From the NCBI GenBank assembly GCA_965197385.1, contig CBDANA010000009.1, positions 1 to 64,000 on the forward strand: a DNA stretch of 64,000 nt, read 5' to 3'. This DNA is from G963667915 sp965197385 (GTDB taxonomy: Bacteria; Acidobacteriota; Vicinamibacteria; Vicinamibacterales; UBA823). The notes under the pieces were generated by a model. The model saw only the letters and a list, made by a program, of their open reading frames with translations, ran no database searches and was not told the DNA's origin. The position numbers and the translations under genes were made by a program. Every line of letters starts with the position of its first letter. Position 1 is the first letter of the stretch. Positions 27,908 to 36,433 of the stretch are shown piece by piece.

Positions 27908-28675
27908 ATGGAAGCCATGGAGACGGGCGCCGCTGCGTCGTCGAAATCTGGCTCGCTCGGGTCGACCTCGCTCGAGAAGGCCCTGGATCTTTGCGAGGCG
28001 CTCAGTGGGAAGAAGCGCTGTGCCAGCGTGACCGATCTGGCGCGATCGCTCAACCTGCCGACTTCGACGGCGCACCGGCTGCTGGCCGTCCTGAAGCGGC
28101 GCGGCTTCGTCCGTCAGGACGAGGACACGGCCCGTTACAGCTTGACGCTCAAGATGCTCGATCTGAGCTTCAGGCTGCTCGACCGGTCGGAGTTGCGGTT
28201 GCACGCATACCCCGTGCTGCGCGAGTACGTGCTGCGCACCGGGTTCCGGAGCTTCGTGACCGTGCCGGCGAATGGGGAAGTGACCTACGTCTGGAGCGTT
28301 GGCCCGGACGAGGTGGCGATGCACACGGCGTATGGCAAGGAGATGCCGGGCCACTGTTCGCTGTATTATGACGCCGCGCAGGAGACTCGCCGGTTGAGTT
28401 GCCTGCGTCTCGGTGACCCGACGGACCCGGCGTCCGAGGTCGTTCGGTTCGGTCCCCCGGGACGGGTGGCCGACGGCCAGCAGCGGCTCATTTGCGCGTG
28501 CGCGCCCGTTCACGACTACAGCGGGTGCGAAGTGGCGCGGGTCGGCCTGTTCGGACACGGCTCGACCGAGGGGCCGGTGCTGACGAAGCAGCATCGCGGT
28601 GCCCGGGAACTGGCTCGGCTGGTGTCGTTACGTCTGGGGCATCTCCCCGCTGCGGCGATGGGCGTGACGGCGTAG
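27908..28675 (+). CDS. IclR-family transcriptional regulator
   Basis: A 255-residue regulator. Winged helix-turn-helix: STSLEKALDLCEALSGKKRC, VTDLARSLNLPTSTAHRLLA, VLKRRGFVRQDEDTARYSL; then the IclR effector domain with SFRLLDRSELRLHAYPVLRE, YVWSVGPDEVAMHTAYGKEM, PGHCSLYY and GCEVARVGLFG. Members sense small aromatic or acyl ligands and control catabolic operons; the ligand here could be benzoyl-CoA or a product, by context. The first ATG overlaps the operator and lacks a ribosome-binding site; ATG 27917 (METGAAAS) is an alternative start. Confidence 0.9.
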   Translation: MEAMETGAAASSKSGSLGSTSLEKALDLCEALSGKKRCASVTDLARSLNLPTSTAHRLLAVLKRRGFVRQDEDTARYSLTLKMLDLSFRLLDRSELRLHAYPVLREYVLRTGFRSFVTVPANGEVTYVWSVGPDEVAMHTAYGKEMPGHCSLYYDAAQETRRLSCLRLGDPTDPASEVVRFGPPGRVADGQQRLICACAPVHDYSGCEVARVGLFGHGSTEGPVLTKQHRGARELARLVSLRLGHLPAAAMGVTA

Positions 28676-28682
28676 CTCGGCG

Positions 28683-28713
28683 TTTCATTCACGGAGGGTT
28701 TCATTCACGGAGG
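28683..28713 (+). repeat. Tandem duplication carrying two Shine-Dalgarno sequences
   Basis: TTTCATTCACGGAGG occurs twice (28683-28697 and 28699-28713) with one base between. Each copy contains GGAGG; the second is 5 bases before the ferredoxin ATG. The duplication may raise ribosome recruitment or be a recent slip. Confidence 0.65.
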
Positions 28714-28718
28714 TAGGT

Positions 28719-28982
28719 ATGACGTATATCATCTGCGAACCCTGTATCGGCACGAAGGACACCGCGTGCGTTGATGTGTGCCCGGTCGACTGCATTCACC
28801 CCCGCAAGGACGAGCCCGAGTACGAGGCAGAGACCAAGCTCTACATCCACCCCGACGAGTGCATCGATTGCGGCGCGTGCGTGCCGGCCTGTCCGGTCGA
28901 GGCGATCTTCGTGCTCGACGAGGTGCCGGAGCAGTGGCAGAACTACATCGAGATCGACGCGAAGTGGTTCGAGGGCAAGTAG
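28719..28982 (+). CDS. fdxA: Ferredoxin with two Fe-S cluster motifs
   Basis: An 87-residue ferredoxin. First motif CEPCIGTKDTACVDVCPVDC with a cluster-spanning spacing typical of 3Fe-4S/4Fe-4S (7Fe-type) ferredoxins, second motif CIDCGACVPACPVEAIF. The tail LDEVPEQWQNYIEIDAKWFE is characteristic of FdxA-type proteins. It likely carries electrons between a reductase and an oxidase or hydrogenase-like partner; here BoxB is a candidate acceptor because BoxA is absent (inference). nuoB follows after 73 bases. Confidence 0.9.
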   Translation: MTYIICEPCIGTKDTACVDVCPVDCIHPRKDEPEYEAETKLYIHPDECIDCGACVPACPVEAIFVLDEVPEQWQNYIEIDAKWFEGK

Positions 28983-29055
28983 CCGGAATGTGAGCCGGCG
29001 CGCGCGTGGCGGTGGTGCCGCCGTGTGCGGCCACACCGCGTCGGCGGAGGGCTTC

Positions 29056-29592
29056 ATGGGACTCATCGATCAGCGATTCGACAACAACATCATCACGACG
29101 AACGTGGACAAGATCCTGAACTGGGCCCGCCAGTCCTCGCTCTGGCCCATGGGGTTTGGGCTCGCGTGCTGTGCGATCGAGATGATGGCAACCTCGGCGT
29201 CGCGCTTCGACATCTCTCGTTTCGGCGCCGAGGTATTTCGCGCGTCACCGCGGCAGTCGGACCTGATGATCGTGGCTGGCACGGTCACCAAGAAGATGGC
29301 GCCCGTGCTGCGGCGGCTGTACGATCAGATGCCAGAGCCAAAGTGGGTGATCTCGATGGGCAGTTGCTCGAACGCGGGGGGACCGTTTCCGACCTACAGC
29401 GTGTTGCAAGGCGTCGACAAGGTCGTGCCGGTCGACGTGTATGTGTCGGGCTGTCCGCCACGCCCGGAAGCGCTGCTGTACGGGTTGATGCGGCTGCAGG
29501 ACAAGATTCGCAAGGAGAATACGGTCCTGCGTCGCGCGCGGGTCATCAAGGTCGGTGAGACCGAGCCGGTACTCGTCGAGGACCGGAGGTAG
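29056..29592 (+). CDS. nuoB: NADH-quinone oxidoreductase subunit B
   Basis: A 178-residue protein that holds the terminal 4Fe-4S cluster N2 of complex I. Cluster ligands: Cys38-Cys39 in GFGLACCAIEMM, Cys in ISMGSCSNAGG, Cys in VSGCPPRPEALL. Other family segments are MIVAGTVTKKMAPVLRRLYD and PVDVYVSGCPP. Start ATG 29056 gives MGLIDQRFDNNIITTNVDK. Only nuoI of the other complex I genes is next to it, which is unusual because nuoB is normally flanked by nuoA, C and D. Confidence 0.92.
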   Translation: MGLIDQRFDNNIITTNVDKILNWARQSSLWPMGFGLACCAIEMMATSASRFDISRFGAEVFRASPRQSDLMIVAGTVTKKMAPVLRRLYDQMPEPKWVISMGSCSNAGGPFPTYSVLQGVDKVVPVDVYVSGCPPRPEALLYGLMRLQDKIRKENTVLRRARVIKVGETEPVLVEDRR

Positions 29593-29597
29593 CTGCC

Positions 29598-30068
29598 GTG
29601 GAGACGTTGAGGAATTTCTTTCGAACGATTTTTCTGGTCGATCTGTTCAAAGGGATGTGGTTGACCTTGAAGTACACGCCCCAGCCGGCCTTCACGTTCC
29701 AGTATCCGGCGGAGCGTCGCCCGGTCGCCGCCAGGTTTCGCGGCGTCCTGCGTCTCCAGGTCGAGCCGGAGACTGGCGCGCAGACCTGCATCGTGTGCGA
29801 TCAGTGCGCGCGAGTGTGTCCTGACGACCTGATCTCGCTCGGTGGACACCGCGAGCCCGGCCAGAAAATCAAGATTCTCGACTATTTCGATTTCAACCTG
29901 TCGCGGTGCACCTTTTGCGGTCTGTGCGCCGAGGTGTGCCCGACGAAGCCGGTCAAGGCCCTCATCATGAGTGAGGATTATGAGCTCGGCACCTATAGCC
30001 GTGACCGGCAGATCCTGAGGGTCGATCAGATGTACGACGGTGTAGCAATCGAGCGTTATACCCGGTAG
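29598..30068 (+). CDS. nuoI: NADH-quinone oxidoreductase subunit I
   Basis: A 156-residue ferredoxin-like subunit with two 4Fe-4S motifs, CIVCDQCARVCPDD and CTFCGLCAEVCPTKP, and the N-terminal amphipathic start typical of NuoI (LFKGMWLTLKYTPQPAFTFQ). GTG start, 5 bases after the nuoB stop, so the two are translated together. In complex I it passes electrons from the NADH module to NuoB. As a pair, the two could form the electron-delivering end of a smaller enzyme or be a relocated part of a split nuo set. Confidence 0.92.
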   Translation: METLRNFFRTIFLVDLFKGMWLTLKYTPQPAFTFQYPAERRPVAARFRGVLRLQVEPETGAQTCIVCDQCARVCPDDLISLGGHREPGQKIKILDYFDFNLSRCTFCGLCAEVCPTKPVKALIMSEDYELGTYSRDRQILRVDQMYDGVAIERYTR

Positions 30069-30213
30069 CCGCGGTGACATGACCTCCCGGGTGGCACCGG
30101 GCAGAGGGATGCCTGCGAGCGCGGAGCACTCTCTCCACCGCAATGACGTGCCCCGCTGAGGACGATGGGCTCGCCAGCGCGGTCCGGTCCGGTTCGGTTG
30201 TCTGAGGTCTGTG

Positions 30214-31725
30214 ATGGGTCCCCGTCTACGCCGCGTGCTCGCCGTAACCGCCGCGCTTGTCGCGTTGTCGGTCGTCGCTGGTCGGAGTGCCGACTCCACC
30301 TACAGCGCCATCCAGTTACAGTTGGCCGATCTGCTGGTCGCCGAAGAGCGATTCGGCGAGGCGCACGACGCCTATCAGCGCGCGCGCGAAGGCGCGACGC
30401 AGGATCAATTGTTCCGCGCCCAGCGCGGCAGCGTGCTGTCGCTCCTGCGATTGGCCCGCTTTGCCGAGGCGAAGGTCGAGGCCGATCTGGCGCGCGCCGA
30501 ATCGCCGGACGATCCCGAGACGCTGGCGCTGTCGGGAGACGCGCTCTGGGCGGCAGGGCTGTTCGATGAGGCGGAGGCCACGTTCCGCGAGCTGTTGGCG
30601 CGCGCGCCGGAGGTTGCCCGCGGGCATCACGGCCTGGCGAAGTCACTCATGAGCCGGAACCGGTTGGACGCGGCGCTCGAGGCGAGCCAGCGTGCCCTCA
30701 GCCTGGCGCCGCGCAACGGCGAGTTCCACCACACCGTTGGCACCATCTACGAGCGGATGCACCGGTACGAAAAGGCGGCCGTCGCGTTCGGTAATTACGT
30801 CAATCTGCTGCCGAACAAGCAGCAGAGCGACCGAGCGGCGTGGTCGAGAGCGCAGATCCGGTTTCTTCGATCGTTTGGACGCCGCGTGCCGTTCGACATG
30901 GAGCCCGGCGTCGCCGAGAAGCTGCACACCATTTCCTTCCGCCTCGTCCGGGACAAGATCGTCGTGAAGGCGAGCGTGAACGACGGCCGGGCGATTGATT
31001 TCGTCGTCGATACGGGCGCTGAGCAAACGGTGTTGTCGCGCGAGGTGGCGCAGCGGTCCGGCGTGAACCCGATCGTGTACACGCTGAGCGCAGGTGTCGG
31101 TGAGGTCGGGTTGCGTGGGCTGCAGATCGGCCGGATCGATTCGCTGGAGATCGGTTCGCTCAGGATCGACAACGTGCCGTGTCTGATCAAGAACCCGGCG
31201 CTGACCGGCATCCCCAGGCGGGAGGCTGAGAGCTTCTCGCCGCTGGCGGCCGGGCTGTCGATGACGATCGACTACGAGCGTCAGCGCTTGACGTTCGGCC
31301 GACGAATTCCGCCTGAGTCCGTGGCCGCCGACGTCGAGTTGCCGATGCGCCAGCACCGGCTCGTGACGGTGCGGGGCCGCGTCAACGATCAGAATGCCAG
31401 CTTCGTTGTCGACACGGGCGGCGAGGTCATCTCGATCAGTTCGGATACAGCCAGTTCGCTGAACTACCGGCCGGTGCGACGTCTGCCGTTGCGCGTCTAC
31501 GGGTCGTCGGGCTGGGATCCGGACGCCTTCCTGCTGCCTGGCGTGAACCTGATGTTCGAGACGATCGAGTTCAGCAATTACCCCGTGGTGGTGTTGAATC
31601 TGCGGGCCCCGAGCGCCCTGCTCGGCTTTCAGATCGGCGGCATCATCGGGCACACCTTCCTCAGGCGGTACCGCGTCACGATCGATCTGGAGCAGAGCAC
31701 CATTCGGCTCCACCAGACCAGCTAA
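30214..31725 (+). CDS. TPR protein with two retropepsin-like domains
   Basis: A 503-residue exported protein. Signal peptide RRVLAVTAALVALSVVAGRS; then tetratricopeptide repeats (AIQLQLADLLVAEERFGEAH, LRLARFAEAKVEADLARAES, ALWAAGLFDEAEATFRELLA, GLAKSLMSRNRLDAALEASQ) to about residue 230; then two copies of an aspartyl protease-like fold, each with an active-site triad: FVVDTGAEQTVLS near 270 and FVVDTGGEVISIS near 395. The second ends GGIIGHTFLRRYRVTIDLEQ. Retropepsin-like proteins work as dimers; here both halves are in one chain. ATG 30214 is preferred over GTG 30211. The stop codon is at the edge of repeat R1. Confidence 0.83.
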   Translation: MGPRLRRVLAVTAALVALSVVAGRSADSTYSAIQLQLADLLVAEERFGEAHDAYQRAREGATQDQLFRAQRGSVLSLLRLARFAEAKVEADLARAESPDDPETLALSGDALWAAGLFDEAEATFRELLARAPEVARGHHGLAKSLMSRNRLDAALEASQRALSLAPRNGEFHHTVGTIYERMHRYEKAAVAFGNYVNLLPNKQQSDRAAWSRAQIRFLRSFGRRVPFDMEPGVAEKLHTISFRLVRDKIVVKASVNDGRAIDFVVDTGAEQTVLSREVAQRSGVNPIVYTLSAGVGEVGLRGLQIGRIDSLEIGSLRIDNVPCLIKNPALTGIPRREAESFSPLAAGLSMTIDYERQRLTFGRRIPPESVAADVELPMRQHRLVTVRGRVNDQNASFVVDTGGEVISISSDTASSLNYRPVRRLPLRVYGSSGWDPDAFLLPGVNLMFETIEFSNYPVVVLNLRAPSALLGFQIGGIIGHTFLRRYRVTIDLEQSTIRLHQTS

Positions 31726-31911
31726 CAGCCCGTGGTGAAAGTCCCGCGTGGCACCGAGACCCCGCTGAACCAAAGCCGCGATCGGCCCGAGAGAGACGGG
31801 AGGAGGGAGAATACCGGGAGTATTCGACCCATCGTGGACAACGCCCAGCGCCGCCCATGGCGGGATGCATCGGCGGTCGAATGCAGCGGGACTTTCACCA
31901 CGGACTGCTAG
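31723..31911 (+). repeat. Dispersed 190-bp repeat, copy R1 (full length)
   Basis: Starts TAACAGCCCGTGGTGAAAG and ends CTTTCACCACGGACTGCTAG, so the ends are inverted copies of about 22 bases. The middle has GGCACCGAGACCCCGCTGAA, CCAAAGCCGCGATCGGCCCG and ATCGTGGACAACGCCCAGCG. No protein is encoded. The left end overlaps the TAA stop of the gene at 30214. Confidence 0.85.
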
Positions 31912-31953
31912 TAGCCATCCGAAGGATAGCCAATCTACAGCCGCCGATAGGGT

Positions 31954-32406
31954 TTATAGGGAAAAATCGTCCGACATAAGCCGTCCCCGCGCCTCGAGTC
32001 GCGCGGTGCGTCTGGCGCGGGCCGCGTCCGCCCGCTTCGCGTCGGCGTCCGAGTCGACGAGCAGCGGGTGCACCGTGGCAGGCTTGCCGTGGGCGTCCAC
32101 GGCGACGAACGTCAGGAAGGCGCGGCTGGTCAAGCGCCGGATGCCGGTGAGGGACTCTTCCGATACCACTTCGACCTCAACCTCGAGCGACGTCCGGAAC
32201 GCGCAGGTCACCCGCGAACGGAGAATCAGAAGATCGCCGACGCGTACGGGATGGAGGAATTCCAGGCCGTCCACCGCAGCGGTGACGACGCGGCTCCGCG
32301 TGTGTCGGTGGCTCGCAATGGCGCCGGCCATGTCGATGAGATGCATGACCGAGCCGCCCAGCATGACGCCGAGCGGGTTGGCGTCGTTCGGCAGGACGAC
32401 ATGCAC
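31954..32406 (-). CDS. Acyl-CoA thioesterase, hot-dog fold
   Basis: A 150-residue YciA/BACH-type thioesterase that hydrolyses acyl-CoA. The family opening HVVLPNDANPLGVMLGGSVM followed by HLIDMAGAIASHRHTRSRVV contains the catalytic Asn-Asp region and the hot-dog helix; VDGLEFLHPVRVGDLLILRS and EVEVEVVSEESLTGIRRLTS complete the fold. Charged C-terminal tail RADAARARRTARLEARGRL. GTG 32406 is the only usual start; upstream codons in frame (ADAIAPRRPDDSATET) are protein-like, so a non-standard start further up is possible. It starts 51 bases after the end of the small zinc-finger gene and is probably co-transcribed with it. Confidence 0.83.
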   Translation of the reverse strand: MHVVLPNDANPLGVMLGGSVMHLIDMAGAIASHRHTRSRVVTAAVDGLEFLHPVRVGDLLILRSRVTCAFRTSLEVEVEVVSEESLTGIRRLTSRAFLTFVAVDAHGKPATVHPLLVDSDADAKRADAARARRTARLEARGRLMSDDFSL

Positions 32407-32456
32407 CGTCTCGGTGGCCGAGTCGTCCGGACGCCGCGGGGCGATGGCGTCGGCAG

Positions 32457-32693
32457 TCAGTTCTGGGATCCGCGATCGAGGAACGCTTGAAGCGAGCTAC
32501 GCAGCTCGCTCGGCAGCTCATCGTCGCACAGCGAGCGCAGCAGGGTCACGGTCGACCGATACGTGCGAACGTGCGCCACGCAGGCCTGGCACGCATCGAG
32601 ATGCCGCTCGAGACTGGCCTGGACATCAGCCGGTAGCCGCCGTTCGAGGTAGTCAGCGAGGAACTCGACGACGTGGGCGCAGGGTGAAGACAT
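32457..32693 (-). CDS. Putative zinc-finger (anti-sigma-like) protein
   Basis: A 78-residue cytoplasmic protein with the zf-HC2 motif HLDACQACVAH (His-x3-Cys-x2-Cys) after CAHVVEFLADYLERRLPADV. It lacks the membrane segment of typical anti-sigma factors, so it is a short soluble version. The start ATG 32693 follows a GAGG-like site; a long upstream open frame is antisense to a larger gene. No sigma factor gene is adjacent. Confidence 0.72.
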   Translation of the reverse strand: MSSPCAHVVEFLADYLERRLPADVQASLERHLDACQACVAHVRTYRSTVTLLRSLCDDELPSELRSSLQAFLDRGSQN

Positions 32694-32736
32694 CGTGAGC
32701 AGTACCGCGGCCTTGGCCCTCAGGTTTAAGGTTAGC

Positions 32737-32783
32737 TCAGCGGGGTTTCGGGGCCACGCGGGACGTTCACCACGGGCGGCTAG
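32737..32783 (-). repeat. Dispersed repeat, end-only copy R4
   Basis: CAGCGGGGTTTCGGGGCCAC, GCGGGACGTTCACCACGGGC, GGCTAG: the terminal 45 bases of the R1 type in reverse orientation. Its last bases provide the TAG stop codon of the large surface protein gene on the minus strand (32780-32782). Confidence 0.75.
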
Positions 32784-35700
32784 AAGTCGTAGCCGATCCA
32801 GAAGTCGAACTTGACCCTCCGGAAGGCTTCGCCGCCGCCCAATCCGGAGAAGAGCACGTCCTCCCAGGTCTTGTTGAACAGCGTCCGCCACGACCAGTCG
32901 AGGTGAATCGGGAAGCCCACCGCGAACGTTTCCAGCCCAAACCCGTACGACGCCCGGGTATCCACCAGTCGCAGCCCACCGATTTCTACCGGGTCGCCGA
33001 ACACCGGCACCACCTGGCCCAACGCGTTCTGGTCGAATCCGACGATCGGATTTACGCTCTCGGAGCTCGACGAGAACGGCGTGAAGCCCTGTCCGTTGAG
33101 GCCGGCGCCGCCGAGGTTGAAAAAGAATACCCCGCGGAAGCCGCCCAAGATGCCGATGGGCGTGAGCATCGCTTCGATGAGCGGAAAGCGGAGTTCGGCG
33201 TTCGTGAAGAACCCCTGGTGCCCGATGAACTCGAGGTACTCGTAGCCACGCATTTCCGAATTCCCGCCAAAAAAGATGAAGTTCGGAAATTCGCCCCATG
33301 CCTGGAAGCCGCGCGCGCGCAGTGCCAGCACACCGGTCTCCCTAATCCGCAGGTAGTACCGGGCGTCGAGATCGACGCTCTTCTGCGACAGCGAATTGCC
33401 GATTTTCGGCGCATAGTCGAATGCCAGGCGCATCGTGTTACCGGCCACCGGTCCGAATTCCCTAAAGATGGTCGTCTCCTGGATGAACGCGACGTTCAGC
33501 GGAACGAAGACGCCGTCGCGGAACAGCTCGGTCGTCCCGAACTGCGCCTGTTGCTGCCGCTGGCTGAAATCCCTCAGCGCCGGGTCGTCGAACTGCTCAC
33601 TAAACTGGGCAACGCCGGCCGACATCTCGAGGCGGCTGAACCGGTTGATCGGATAGATGCCGTACACCGACCCGCCGCGGGAGGTCCGGGTCGCGATGGC
33701 GTCGTTCCGATTGAGGAATCCGATCGTGCCGAAGGTTGGAAGGCCGAAGAAGAACTCGGTTTGCGAGAACGCCTGCGTGGCCCACTGGAACCGGCGGGCC
33801 TGGTTGACGTAGGAGAACGCCAGCGTCCGGTACTGGGAAATCGACGCCGCGTACAGATTGAACTGATGCTCGCCGAGCACGTCGGTGAACGAGATCTGTG
33901 AACCGCCGTAGAGGTCGCCGCCGCTGCTGACCCCGACGTTCACCGGCGGCCGGCCCTCCAGGAACAAGTTCTCGAAGATGCCTTTCTTACGGCTGTTGCC
34001 GACGATGAGCGTATGCGACAGCGGCGCCTGGAAGTCGATGACTGGACCGGGCGCGCCGAAATCGGAGGTGGCGGCGCTGTAGAGCGGCTCGTCCATCGAC
34101 ATCGTGTGGATGCCGTAGTTGCCCTGGAAGTAGCTGACGAACCCGATCTCGTGGCCGTCGTCGGTCTGCAGGACGACCGGCGACACGTTGCCAGTCAGCG
34201 TGTCCGTGTACTGGTCGAGTGCGCCCGTGGAGAGCGTCAGCGTCCACAGATTGTAGATGTCGCCGTTGCGTGCCACGTCAGGATCGATCGGCTGGAGCGG
34301 ATCGACTGCGGTCGACGAGAAGACGATCGTGTCATCGTCGATGAACTGAGCGGAGGTCTCGTCATGCGTGCCAAAGGTCAACTGCAGCTCCTCGCCGGTT
34401 TCCAGATCTAGTCGGAAGAGCTTGTTGTTGCCGGAGATCCGCGTCAGGTACACGAGGAAGCTGCCGTCCGGCGAGAACGTCGGCGCGTAGTCGGCGAGGG
34501 CGTCGCTCGTGACGTTTGTGATCTCACCGGTCACCAGGTCCGCGATGTAGATGTCACCGATCGCGTTCTGGAGCGCCGAAAAGGCCACTCGACGGCCCTC
34601 GGGGCCAATGTCCGGTGACTCGGGCTCGTCGAGCGTCTTCATCTCGATACGCTCTTCGATATCGCCGCTGACGACGTCGCGCAAGATCAATGTCTTCTGC
34701 TTGCCCTGGCGCACGAAGTAGGCGAGGCGATCACCGGCGGGCGACCAGGACATCCATGGGACGGTGTTCCACCGGGCACCCGGAACGGTGAGATAGGCGT
34801 AGCCCTCGTCTTGAGAGAACCCGGGCGTCAGGTTCTTGAGGACGCTGCCGTCCTGGACCGAGATCAGCACGACGTCGAGCTCGCGGTCCTTCCGGTTCGT
34901 CGCCATGGCGGCCAGCAGGTCGCCGGACGGCGACGGCTCGATCGAGTAAGTCGCGATGAATCTCGAGCGCCTGGGATCGGGCGCCAGATTCGTGCCGTAG
35001 TCCTCCGGCCGCTCCTTGTCGCGGAACGCCCTGAATCGATCCTTGATGTAGCGCGAGAACTCCCGGTCGAACTCCTCCGCCGACAGCCCAAGGCCCTCCT
35101 GGTACGGGTCGGATGCTCCACCAATGACGTTCGTCCGAAGCGCGAAGAGGAACTGCCGAATGCCTTCCTTGCCGGCACGGGCCTCCATGAACTCGAAGGC
35201 GGCGTGGCCGAGATTGTAGGGCAGGCGTGGGCTGGAGAACCCGAAGAACTCGTCCGGCTCGGTCATCTTCGGCACGATGTCGGTCACCGCGGCGTCGCGG
35301 ACCGTCATCAGATCGAGCGGATGCCAGACCCCTGCGACATAGTCGGACAGGCCCTCGTAGACCCAGAGGGGGACACTGGAGCCGACGACTGTCTGCGGGA
35401 TGATGTCATACTCGAAAACATGGGTGAGCTCGTGAGTGATGAGGCGGTACAGCTCATCGGGCGGCTGGTCGATCGGCAAGAGCATCCGATTAAGCCGCGA
35501 TTCGGCAAATGCCGCAATGCCTTCCGGAAGGTCGGTGGGTATCACGTTCTGCTGCTGGAACTCACTGCTCGTCTTGAAGAGCACCAGTGGGATCTGGAAC
35601 GCCAGATCGTGTTTGAGCTCGGAGCTGACCAGCTGGTAGGCGCTCTCGGCATAGCCCGCGACCCGCTCGAGATGCTGCTCGAGCTCCGGATAGTAGAAGA

Positions 35701-35890
35701 TCTCGAAATGGTCGGTGGTGTAGATCTGCCAATCGAAATGGTCGTACTTGACCCTGGCTTTGCCGTAGTAAGGGATGAACCGGTTGCTTTGCGCGGTCGC
35801 GGTCAGGGCGGCGCCCAAGACGAAAACGAAAGCCAGCGCCAGCCCCACGCTTACGGACGCGACGCCGGGGCGTCCCTGGCGAGTAGGCAT
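32780..35890 (-). CDS. Peptidase-MA/beta-propeller/Omp85-like surface protein
   Basis: A 1036-residue secreted protein. Signal peptide GLALAFVFVLGAALTATAQS; the peptidase_MA-type domain (residues about 60-320) has the zinc site HELTH in LITHELTHVFEYDIIP plus WVYEGLSDYVAG; a TolB/WD40-like propeller follows (YSIEPSPSGDLLAAMATN, WSPAGDRLAYFVRQG, YAPTFSPDGSFLVYLT); the last third resembles an Omp85/surface-antigen barrel (FFGGNSEMRGYEYLEFIGHQ, FFTNAELRFPLIEAML) ending KFDFWIGYDF with a terminal Phe. Start ATG 35890 has GAGGTGAG upstream. The order suggests a protease held at the cell surface; function unproven. Confidence 0.85.
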   Translation of the reverse strand: MPTRQGRPGVASVSVGLALAFVFVLGAALTATAQSNRFIPYYGKARVKYDHFDWQIYTTDHFEIFYYPELEQHLERVAGYAESAYQLVSSELKHDLAFQIPLVLFKTSSEFQQQNVIPTDLPEGIAAFAESRLNRMLLPIDQPPDELYRLITHELTHVFEYDIIPQTVVGSSVPLWVYEGLSDYVAGVWHPLDLMTVRDAAVTDIVPKMTEPDEFFGFSSPRLPYNLGHAAFEFMEARAGKEGIRQFLFALRTNVIGGASDPYQEGLGLSAEEFDREFSRYIKDRFRAFRDKERPEDYGTNLAPDPRRSRFIATYSIEPSPSGDLLAAMATNRKDRELDVVLISVQDGSVLKNLTPGFSQDEGYAYLTVPGARWNTVPWMSWSPAGDRLAYFVRQGKQKTLILRDVVSGDIEERIEMKTLDEPESPDIGPEGRRVAFSALQNAIGDIYIADLVTGEITNVTSDALADYAPTFSPDGSFLVYLTRISGNNKLFRLDLETGEELQLTFGTHDETSAQFIDDDTIVFSSTAVDPLQPIDPDVARNGDIYNLWTLTLSTGALDQYTDTLTGNVSPVVLQTDDGHEIGFVSYFQGNYGIHTMSMDEPLYSAATSDFGAPGPVIDFQAPLSHTLIVGNSRKKGIFENLFLEGRPPVNVGVSSGGDLYGGSQISFTDVLGEHQFNLYAASISQYRTLAFSYVNQARRFQWATQAFSQTEFFFGLPTFGTIGFLNRNDAIATRTSRGGSVYGIYPINRFSRLEMSAGVAQFSEQFDDPALRDFSQRQQQAQFGTTELFRDGVFVPLNVAFIQETTIFREFGPVAGNTMRLAFDYAPKIGNSLSQKSVDLDARYYLRIRETGVLALRARGFQAWGEFPNFIFFGGNSEMRGYEYLEFIGHQGFFTNAELRFPLIEAMLTPIGILGGFRGVFFFNLGGAGLNGQGFTPFSSSSESVNPIVGFDQNALGQVVPVFGDPVEIGGLRLVDTRASYGFGLETFAVGFPIHLDWSWRTLFNKTWEDVLFSGLGGGEAFRRVKFDFWIGYDF

Positions 35891-36035
35891 CAGACTCACC
35901 TCATATGTGACGTGCAAACGAAGGCTGTCCTCGGAGACAGATTTCGCCATGTTACTGTAGCTAGGACGGTAGCTGCAACGCCGGAGATCCAGTCCGATCG
36001 AGCTAAATTCGAGCAAGACCTGTGCCGGGACCGCG

Positions 36036-36230
36036 AGCAGCCCGTGGTGAAGGTCTTGCGTGGCACCGAGACCCCGCCGAACCCCGCTGAACCAGGGCCG
36101 CGGTCGGCCCGAGGGAGGCGCGCAGAGGGAGAATACCTGGCGTATCTGACCCATCGTGGACATGCCCAGCGCCGCGCAGCCGGGATGCAGCGCCGGTCGA
36201 AGGCAGCTGGACTTTCACCACGGGCTGCTA
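36036..36230 (+). repeat. Dispersed repeat, copy R2 (full length)
   Basis: Starts GCAGCCCGTGGTGAAGGTC and ends GACTTTCACCACGGGCTGCTA, the same inverted ends as R1. The interior shares TGGCACCGAGACCCCGC, CCGCGGTCGGCCCGAG, GACCCATCGTGGAC and GCCCAGCGCCG, with a small internal duplication (CCGAACCCCGCTGAACC). Lies in the gap between the surface-protein gene and the sigma factor gene; 36231-36433 has no gene. Confidence 0.85.
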
Positions 36231-36433
36231 GGCGAAGAGGCCGTCAGGGAAGGGCTCGTGCGCACGCAGCTCGCTGGGCTGTCCTCTCGAGGCGGTCGGC
36301 CGATTCCCCACGGGGACACTCCCGGGGGCGGCAGGGCGCAATGCCGGAGTTCGTTGCCTATAGTGGTCGTCCCTGGAATAACCCCGGCCCGTCGGGGGTT
36401 GATTCAGTCGTGGGGTAACTGCGCGCACCGGGC

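Noticed and set aside
34811..36418. A 535-codon open frame on the plus strand
   Set aside because: It is antisense to the peptidase-MA surface protein, whose frame has clear motifs; high GC leaves long shadow frames.
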